Assembly (NCBI GenBank): GCA_027922465.2
Contig: BQMF02000294.1
Span: 434,001-498,000 of the forward strand
Source: Turritopsis dohrnii
Taxonomy: Eukaryota; Cnidaria; Hydrozoa; Anthoathecata; Oceaniidae
Reading direction: 5' to 3'
DNA length: 64,000 nucleotides
Below the pieces are notes generated by a model. The model saw only the letters and a list, made by a program, of their open reading frames with translations. It ran no database searches and was not told where the DNA came from. The position numbers and the translations under genes are program-made. This document shows, one piece after another, positions 56,497 through 64,000 of this stretch. Position 1 is the stretch's first letter. Each line of letters opens with the position of its first letter.

Positions 56497-56516
56497 GTGA
56501 CGTCAGCAAGTTTCAT
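56497..56516 (-). promoter_or_regulatory. CRE-like TGACGTCA box, possible minus-strand promoter
   Basis: GTGACGTCAGCAAGTTTCAT on plus. On minus it is followed about 35 bp later by ATGGCGG. It forms an inverted pair with 61647-61666. Confidence 0.4.
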
Positions 56517-57246
56517 GTCCAGATTTACGGTTTTAAAAAAACGCTGAAAATACCGAATCGCTTCACACATTCACGTCTTTTTCCTTCGATATAGCCCCCG
56601 TTTATTCATGGTATCTTCTAAATACGACTAATTATGATCTTGATGCATATTCGCATTCATAAACAATTTGTTTCATAACATACTACGGAAGACGTTGATC
56701 AAAGATTTTAGTTTGTTTTTTATGTTCACGTTTTTTAAGGGGGAGAAACTTTCGCGGGGCAGAAACTTTCGCGTTTTTGGCCCTTTTTCGCGAAAGTTTA
56801 TGCCTTTGGAAATTTCTAAACAGTAAAACACGAAAGTTTTTTCACTCGCTCGAAGAAACCCTTTTTTCCAAGCAAACTATTATTATTATTCATATTTATC
56901 CAGGTGTACAACTTCAGAAAATTTATAAAAAATTCTGGTATCAACGTGTGACCTGACAAAAATAAATAAACAAAAAATGTTAAATAAATATCACAAGAAA
57001 TTTTTTTGTTATTTTTTTTTTTTTTTTAATTTTTTACAGTATATACATTAGATAAAAAAGAGGGATTGGATTCATTTCACAGACACTCACGGAGACTATA
57101 ACCTATGACAATATTGAAGATAGAACCAGTAAACGAAAAGTCAAACTTAGACAAGAGTCAACAGCAATGAAATAGGGTAAACGAATAGAGTAACCCCCGA
57201 ATTAAAGCTTTATACAAAATTGCGGGCCAAATCAAAACATACAATA

Positions 57247-60200
57247 TCAAAAGTGGTGATTTTTTAGACCATTTCTAAATTTCAAAATACTCCTTTCTTT
57301 TGCTAAATCTGCAGGTAAGGAGTTAAAAACAAGTGTTTCTTGATAGTATGTGAGTTTTTTTCCAGATTCTGATCTTATTCTGGGTACAACCAATTTCAAC
57401 TTATTCCCTCTTGTGTCAAAAGAATGATTTAACAATTTGTAATTAGAGGGTTCGTTACCAGCATTGATTTCCCTAAATACGTCAAGAGCAATCTTACGTT
57501 TGACTTGAGTAGACCACAACGCCCATGACTTCTTAGTACCAACAATTTGCTTTGCCCTTCCCTGTAACGACTCGAATTTCTCAGTCCAGGTATTACTCAG
57601 TCCACTCAATATTGGATAACAGTAGAAGAACAATGGGTGTATCATTGAGTTGAAAATCGTCTCAGCTACATAAGGTGGAATTTTGTGGCGAATTTTTTTC
57701 AGCAGTTTGACAGGCTTTGTGATATGAGGCGAGCGATCGCTCGCGCACGCGCCCCTACACGCCATAACTACTTGAGAGGAGCGAAAAATCACACCCCTGA
57801 TTTATGTAGCGAGAGCCATATTTCACTCGCCTTGTTACCCTCAAGTCCACATTTCGCTCGGATATTTAAATGCTCTGCAAACATAAATTTCTTATTTTGC
57901 ACGAAGATTTACAAAACCTTCGCGCTGTTTTATGTCCTTCTGCATAGCCATCTTGTTTTGAAAAAATCAACTCGCGAAAGTGAGGCTATTCTTATATTTC
58001 CGCCGTGACGTAGTAGTTTGCCTTCAATATCATAAGCAAATGAGTTAGGAGAAAGAGCGATTGCGAAACTTTATCTATTGCAATGCTGTCGACTTTTCAG
58101 CGTTTATTTTCTGGAAAATGTATGAGCCCCCGTCGTCTTCTTGAGTTACGAAAGTACAAGCAATAATAATACTGAATGTGAGTAAATGCTTTCGAATTAA
58201 AGTACCGTCCCACACAATCTTCGAGAACTTTCCTTCTTTTTTTCTTTTTCGTTATGCGAAATGTTTTTCTTTAGAAAAGAAAATTCATGTCGCCGATACT
58301 GTATTGTTTTTTTTGTTTTTCATGAAAAGTCGACTTCCGGGGAATTACCTGCCATTGTATTTGCATGTAGTGTATTAATAAAATGGTCGGTCTTGTCAAA
58401 CTTCATTACCAGTCTTTTCTTCTATTAAAACACCAACACCCTGGGAACTAGGTGTAAATGTTCGAAAATGTTTGCCTCGTGAAACGAGAAACACGTTCTT
58501 CAGTTGAAAACGGATTTAAATAAAAAACGTTCTCAAAATGAGCTGCTTTTCTTCGTGCAGTGAAAAAGAAAATACTTGACGTAACTACATTTACATTTGG
58601 TTCAACGATCTTATAAAACACCTATATCAAAATATTTCATCCTCGTCTGGCAAATTAGAATATATTTAGAACGTTTGAACCACCGTTTTCAATTCGCTCT
58701 CCTGGCACAGTTTGCGCGAGCTAAGAATCACTCGCCAAAATTAACATGTTGGCGTGCGGTAGCACACGCCTACGTTTTTCATATCACAAAGCCTGGTTTG
58801 ATTCGAGAGCCAATACGTTTGTATGTTCTTTGAAGATGGAGGTTCAAGTTGAGATGTGAGTCAAGCAGAACACCAAGATATTCGTACACATTTGGCTGAT
58901 TTATTTCATTGTGGTTAATAACCATGTCAACATTTGCTTTAGGTGATTTGCTGGCAAAAAGCACGAATTCTGTCTTACCCTTTTTTGGGTTCAAAACCAA
59001 GCAGTTCTCTGTCATCCAATCGAAAATAAGATTGGCATCAGCATTGATCAAAGTTTCCAGTTCATTAAGTGATTTACTAGATATATATATAACTGTATCA
59101 TCAGCATACATCAAAATACGACAATGTTTTAGCTGAGATGGAAGATCGTTGATAAGTAAAACAAATAGCAATGGCCCCAATATGGAGCCTTGGGGCACAC
59201 CATGTGTAATTTTTTCATAATCAGAAAACTTACTATCAATGAAAACAGTTTGACTACGGTTGAAAAGGTAACTACTAATCCAATTAACTTCATCGCCAGT
59301 TATGCCATAGTAAGGTAGCTTTTGGAGTAAACAGCCATGGTGGACAGTGTCAAATGCCTTTTTCAAATCCATAAATAGAGCACCAGTGATTTTACTTTCA
59401 TCCATACCCAGTCTGATATCATCAACTAATTTGCTTACTGCCTTACGAGTAGATCTCTTCCTGCGAAAACCGAACTGGTATTTGCTCAGTAGTTTATTGG
59501 ATTCCAGATATTCAACTAATTGGTCATAAACAATACGTTCAATGACTTTTGACAGGACGTTTAGTATAGATATCGGACGGTAATTGTCTACATTCGATCA
59601 ATCACCAGACTTATAGAGAGGTTTTATCTTTGCAATTTTTTCACAGCTAGGAAATGTCCCAGTTTCGAGGCATTTATTGATCAGGAACATAAGTGGTGCC
59701 GCCAGCTCGTTCGAAATGTCTTTGATGATTCTCCCTGGCAATGTGTCGATACCAGCCGCTTTTGATTTCTTAATTGATTTTAGCACTTTCAGTACTTGTT
59801 CAAGTGTCACAGGTTTGAATTTAAAAGATGCGTTTGATGGGTTTATATTATGTAGATAGTTTCAAATATTAAAAAGTTTCCAGGTAAGGTTGCGAGTTGA
59901 TTTCATTAGATTTGTTCCGACTTTGGTAATGAATAAACAAAATGCATTAGCAATTGTCTTGGTGTTAGATGTTACGGTGTCATTTATGCAGAAAGATTTA
60001 CTAATGTTGGAAGAATCCTTGGTGGGATAACATGATTTTATTTGTTTCCAAAAACAACTAGGGTTTCCAGAAGATTCCTTCAATGTTTTTCGAATATGGT
60101 TAGCCTTGGCAGTTCGGACCATTTGTGTCACCATATTTCGGTGATGCTTGTAGTAATTCCAGTCTTCTGTGGAATTAGAACGTTTGAATCTACGCAGATA

Positions 60201-60812
60201 ATGATCACGGGTGTGCATTTCATTTCTCAATTCCCTTGATAACCAGGGACTTGGCCTGCCACGAACTGACTTTTCGATAAGAGGTGCATGCTTATTAACT
60301 GTTACGGTTAAATATGATTTAAATAAGTTCCACGCTTGATTAAAATCTACACAATTTAGACAGTTTTCCCATGGTAAATTTCGAACTTAATTTTGTAAAT
60401 CTTCTTTGATGTAATTCTTGTAATCACGGACTTTAATTTTCTTTGCCGGAAAATGTTTGTAATTTGCTTTGCGATTGACTGCAATCATACAATGGTCACT
60501 AAGAGAATTTGAGTGAACGAGTGTGTTTTTGATTTTTAATTTATCAGTTGTAAAAAGCAGGTCTATGATTGTTCTGGTATTCTTATCAATACGTGTAAAC
60601 GACTTTACGAGTTGACTGTAATTGTAAAGTTTAACGATGTCTTTTATATCAGAATGGTCTCTTGGTTTATGGTAATCAATGTTGAAATCTCCGCCTATAA
60701 TTACTTCTTTGTTGCATCTTGATATCTTATTTAAAATGTTGGAGAAAATTGTAACAAAGTTTTTATTTAGATATTTAGATGAGTCAGGGGGTCTGTAAGC
60801 AGAACAAACCAA
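57247..60812 (-). pseudogene. Retrotransposon endonuclease-reverse transcriptase
   Basis: The endonuclease part has VIIGGDFNIDYHKP (60700s) and NSLSDHCMIAVNR (SDH motif). The linker has DHYLRRFKRSNSTEDWNYYK and NPSCFWKQIKSCYPTK. The RT runs from LFMDLKKAFDTVHHGCLLQK (motif A) through GVPQGSILGPLLFVLLINDL (motif B) to MYADDTVIYIS (motif C, about 59100). At KRIGSRIK the frame meets the inserted element and resumes LLKKIRHKIPPYVAETIF, ending NGLKNHHF at 57247. Frameshifts near 60385, 59860 and 59590 add to the damage. Confidence 0.85.
57711..58795. mobile_element. TIR transposon with 6-bp target duplication
   Basis: Ends are perfect inverted repeats, CAGGCTTTGTGATATGA, flanked by GTTTGA on both sides (57705-57710 and 58796-58801). 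Removing it together with one GTTTGA rejoins the RT reading frame (RIGSRIK|LLKKIR). Just inside the left end is a palindrome CGAGCGATCGCTCG. No transposase is recognised. The 6-bp duplication suggests an IS3EU- or Dada-like mechanism but is not proof. Confidence 0.85.
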
Positions 60813-61141
60813 TATAGATTTTGACTTTGGAATGTATAATTCGATCCAAACTTCAGCAAACTTCAGCGGTACATTGGTGGAGATGGAGAAACCGATTCTG
60901 AGTGAGAAGTTGAAGAAAATTAGTTATTATTTTTTACTTTCACTAGACAAAAATTATAAAAATTAAAAAAAAATTGGGTTTTTTTGCTCATTCGTTTTTT
61001 CACACGAAAATTAACTTTTTCTTCAATTTGCGAAAGTTTTTTTCCACGAAATTTTTATTCCATAAATTTCGCGTTTTTTTGATTCGTGAAACTTTTTGCC
61101 TGCCAAACTTTATGCCCTTAAAGTATCTATCAGTTTTTGGT

Positions 61142-61325
61142 AACATGTCATGTGCTATATACCCAGGCTGTACAAATAATAAGCGAAATTCTTCAAAGAC
61201 TCTTTTTTTCGCTACCAAAAGATAAATTGGCGTAAGCATGGTTAGTGAGAATAAATAGAGCAAACATCCTTCCTAAAGCAGTTTTTGTATGCGATCATTT
61301 TCAACCTGAAGACTTGGATTAAAGC
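61142..61325 (+). pseudogene. THAP zinc-finger fragment
   Basis: It starts MSCAIYPGCTNNKRNSSKTL. After frame changes it shows KINWRKHG and RANILPKAVFVCDHFQPEDL, matching the THAP layout (C..PGC.N......W...I.R....P.....VC..HF..EDF) that binds DNA in THAP proteins and in P-element- and Kolobok-type transposases. At least one stop and two frameshifts occur within 60 codons, and nothing recognisable follows. Confidence 0.7.
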
Positions 61326-61640
61326 AACGAGATAAGAAGATGTTTGCAGAATTAAGAAATAAAAGTTTTTTTTCTTGTCGTAGAATTCGCAAATTCTTTC
61401 CTTCTCCTGAAACCAAGGATTCGCTGTGTGGAGAAGTTTTCTCGTGGTATCACTCTGTCTCTCTCTCATATTGTTATTTTACGGGTTGAAAACAAAGATA
61501 TTATACGCACTTTCTCTCGGTATTTATCAATCAGGGGGTAATAAAAAAAAATATAAGCAGTCTGTATATTTTGTTATTTATTAAAACGAAACATAACCTG
61601 TCAGGTCAGCAAACTTGCCTAACTTTCAGTTACTTTCGTT
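61326..61640. other. No supported gene
   Basis: AT-rich spacer with a short CT-rich stretch. No exon or repeat assigned. Confidence 0.35.
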
Positions 61641-61646
61641 TTCACG

Positions 61647-61720
61647 ATGATACTTGCTGACGTCACACGGAATTTCAGTGTTTTGATTTTGTAGAGAGAA
61701 AGATGGCGGCGAAGAAGTGC
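61647..61720 (+). promoter_or_regulatory. Probable promoter/5' UTR of the HECT gene
   Basis: TGACGTCA (CRE-like) at 61657-61664, followed by ATGGCGGCG at 61703, where a 12-codon frame MAAKKCLVDQI ends in TAA. This resembles a GC-box-poor metazoan promoter with a short upstream frame or first exon. No TATA box is obvious. Confidence 0.4.
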
Positions 61721-61982
61721 CTTGTTGATCAAATTTAAGTTTTTAATGTGAATTATTTTTCTTCTGTACCGTTTTTGAAGCAAATGAATATGATTTTCTG
61801 TATTACTATGATATTCTGAATGTTTTCAGTCATATTTCTTTTGGCATGGGAGGAAAGCTTTAAATGTTACTGCTGTAACACCAATAGGTGATTTGTTATG
61901 TGTATTGCTGTCCTTTGCACAATACGTTGTTTAAAATATTAAAAGGTATTATATGAAGCTCTGACTTATCTGTTTAGATAAT

Positions 61983-63812
61983 ATGAGGAATCCACCTGCT
62001 AAAAGATTTATGCCTTTCAGTAAATTCCGTTCCAAGAAGCAAAACCAATGGAATGACTTTGTAAAGAAAAAAGAAACCCCATCCACTGTACTGATAAACA
62101 TTGGAATGTTGAAGTAGAATGAAAATATGCTTAAACTTAAGCCTGTACGTGGGAAAAGAATGTCATTGCGATTAAAAAATTCTGACACCTGCCACGAAAT
62201 TTTCTTAGCAGCCCATGAAAGGTGGAGTGCTCACTACCCTGAGTGTTACAATGAGGATGCTCAATATGTGTTGACATATGAAAGTGGAAAGGATGCTATT
62301 TTAATCCCTGGGACTAATGAAAGTTTTGTTCTTTGCAAATACAAACGAGAAGTAAACAAAGACTACAAATGTATCATCTTGTACTTATGTAGTCTTGACG
62401 ACCAAGCATTAAGTGAAGGAAAATTTATAAACACAGACTCACAACCTTGTGTAGGTACTAGCTGCCACATCCCAACATTTGATGAGGAAACCAGCTTTGA
62501 AGAAACATACAGGGAAATTAATATGCAGTCCTTTAATTCCTTAAGTGGAAATGTCATAGATAGTATTAGAACAGGGTATCACACTGCTGTGGGAATATCT
62601 AGTGGTCCGAAACTACTTGCACAAACCACTGCCAGTGAAGATCTTTTAGAAGATCCAAATCGACTTGTACAAACCACTACCAGTGAAGATCTTTTGGAAC
62701 CTTTTAAGGAAAAAGTTAACAAAAATGAACAATTTTCTTTGGTTTTGAGAAGAGGAACTGCATTAACAATACTGTTTAAGCTTTGGCAAAGACAGTCTGT
62801 TAAAACACCTGTCACTAATGCATTGGCTGTAAAGTACAGTGGTGAGGAAGGCATTGATACTGGTGCCTTGAGAAAGGAATTTCTTGCTGATGCAATTGAA
62901 ATGATTGGGAAGGACCTTTTCCCATTTGGTACACCGTTTTACTCAACAATGCATGTACAAAATGGTGATTTTCGTACTTGCAGGGAAATTTGTGCAGTTT
63001 CCTTAGCACAAGATGGCATGTTTCCATGTTTTTTATCTCGGTGTACATACGAGGCTTTATATAAAGATATTGATTTGACAAACATTGAATTTGATGATCT
63101 GACAGAAGAGGAAAATGACATAATCTGCAAAGTAAAAGAAAATTGCTTTGAGTTTACCGAATTAATCATTGATCATGGTGCCATTGATAATTGCCAAATA
63201 GATGATATCGTTGGTTCACTGAAAGTGAGTTTTGTTCACAGACGGGCTCTTTGTATGAAAGAGTTTGGAAGAGGCTTAGAAAGTTATGGCATTCGATCTT
63301 TTATCTTGGCTCAACCACAATCTTATGGCAAATATTTTTTGATGGATACTTGTTCAACTTTGATTCCAGATGCAAATTATTTATTTTCTATTTTGAAACC
63401 AAAATATTCAGAAGCTGGTTCAAATTCTTTAATTTTAGAGAGAAATATCATGGACTATTTCCAAGATTTCCTCAACTCTTTGGAAGATAAAGAAGTAGTG
63501 AAGCAAAACGTCTTAGATTTTCATCCAGAGGTATTGAGAGATAATACCATACCAGAATTATCAAGTCCTTTTATAATGGATTGGCTAACTGGTCAGCGGA
63601 GCATTGTCTCGAGAAGAGAAGCAATGGAAATTACTGTTTGTTTTGATCATGAGTGCTTAATCCGTTTACCTGACCATGTGATTTGTTATCCTCATGTGAG
63701 TGCATGTACCCAAACTTTGACACTGCCTGTTGCTCATATGAATGGAGAAGAAAGATTCAGGGAAACATTTCTACAAGCTTTAACATTTGGTTATGCATTT
63801 GGGCGTCATTAA
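61983..63812 (+). CDS. HECT-type E3 ubiquitin-protein ligase-like protein (G2E3-like)
   Basis: The uninterrupted frame is 62127-63812, 561 aa, intronless. An N-terminal module (RGKRMSLRLKNSDTCHEIFL, ESFVLCKYKREV) precedes a spacer with a doubled QTTxSEDLLE unit (about residues 170-195). The HECT N-lobe runs from about residue 205 (VKYSGEEGIDTGALRKEFLA). The C-lobe ends with SACTQTLTLPVAHMNGEERF, where Cys527 sits in the catalytic position (C..TL.LP), and the protein ends YAFGRH. In the family, ubiquitin passes from E2 to this Cys and then to substrate. The frame extends 48 codons upstream to ATG 61983 (MRNPPAKRFMPFSKFRSKKQ) but contains one in-frame TAG at 62115. ATG 62127 is therefore the only start that avoids it. 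Confidence 0.72.
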
Positions 63813-64000
63813 CATTTATCATATATACCATGTTCTTAGTTCAACATTCAGTCATACAGAACTTAATAAGAGAACTGACAGCTACTTTATATGAACACTA
63901 ATTTTTTCAGTGGTAACTATGGTAACTGATTTTCTGAAGGAGGAAGGACGTACATTATTTTAACATTTTGTTGACCTTGTAAATTTGAACTTTTTATTTT
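63813..64000. other. 3' flank of the HECT gene
   Basis: Probable 3' UTR. No AATAAA is seen before the window ends. Confidence 0.4.

Larger units (their letters stand above)
56877..60960 (-). mobile_element. CR1-like non-LTR retrotransposon, split by a TIR element
   Basis: Minus-strand endonuclease, linker, RT and C-terminal frames run from about 60960 to 57247. A 3' UTR and an (AAT)n tail follow at about 56877-56890. The 5' end is truncated within the endonuclease. It differs in sequence from the element at 1-3183. A 1085-bp TIR transposon interrupts the C-terminal part at 57711-58795. Confidence 0.82.
56739..61117. mobile_element. TTAA-flanked TIR element with nested insertions
   Basis: Both sides carry TTAA (56735-56738 and 61118-61121). 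The left end reads GGGGGAGAAACTTTCGCG followed by GGGCAGAAACTTTCGCG. The right end, read inward, is GGGCATAAAGTTTGGCAGGC followed by AAAAAGTTTCACG. The ends are thus imperfect TIRs, each with a doubled GGCAxAAACTTTCGCG-like unit. TTAA with GGG ends fits the piggyBac or Kolobok type. No transposase of its own is left, and most of the interior is a CR1-like retrotransposon. Confidence 0.72.

Noticed and set aside
61142..61325. THAP fragment as the transposase of the neighbouring TTAA element (Kolobok)
   Set aside because: It lies outside the element's TTAA boundary and has no catalytic region. The link is attractive but unsupported.

Overview
The window looks like AT-rich, intron-bearing metazoan DNA, most probably cnidarian. 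That is an inference from the mix of element families (CR1/L2, DIRS, Penelope, piggyBac, Tigger, abundant Helitrons), from HIRAN-like and HECT-like single-copy fragments, and from the GT-AG introns. No rRNA, tRNA, CRISPR array or bacterial-type operon is visible. Most of the 64 kb is layered mobile DNA.

Layout. 1-3607: a CR1/L2-like retrotransposon that has split a piggyBac transposase, whose 3' end keeps its TTAA site. 3677-5692: two adjacent non-autonomous Helitrons. 5693-8940: remnants of an unclassified repeat-derived protein and of a Penelope-like GIY-YIG protein. 8941-17762 (minus): a nearly complete Helitron, D, with a decayed Rep-helicase. 17796-19577: a HIRAN-like fragment and a Tigger pseudogene. 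19920-20903: a small Helitron. 20904-28913 (plus): a second long Helitron, B, with Rep and helicase. 28919-30768: a TIR element with TTACCGGTAA motifs. 32040-34632: integrase, mariner and DIRS wreckage and an unrecognised GC-rich ORF. 34660-45656: a string of Helitrons, one carrying a three-copy head-to-tail Helitron array. 45672-52396: a third Helitron helicase, split by a 5.4 kb Gypsy retrotransposon that is itself split by a Helitron. 53008-55786: further Helitrons. 55811-56347: a small spliced gene. 56739-61117: a TTAA-flanked element containing a CR1-like retrotransposon containing another TIR element. 61142-63812: a THAP fragment and an intronless HECT-type ubiquitin ligase gene.

The most interesting signal is in the two long Helitrons. 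Downstream of Rep-helicase, in the same orientation, each contains a string of micro-exons of 18-48 nt. All are multiples of three, all are in phase 1, and they are bounded by GT-AG splice signals. Each string ends in a last exon sharing the pattern A[FL]xxW[RV][KR][NH]GG...[YF][VL]PP and a basic tail. The predicted products are about 108 aa in both. This looks like a Helitron-borne micro-exon gene and matches neither the RPA nor the OTU auxiliary genes known from other Helitrons. A possible relative with two phase-1 exons occurs in the shorter elements at 34660-37310 and 37311-41587.

Helitron boundaries can be set to the base: 5' TC, a 3' GC-rich hairpin followed by CTAG, insertion mostly between A and T, and no target duplication. 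An empty-site paralogue confirms one insertion. The nesting gives relative ages, for example Helitron helicase E, then Gypsy, then the Helitron at 49841-50669.
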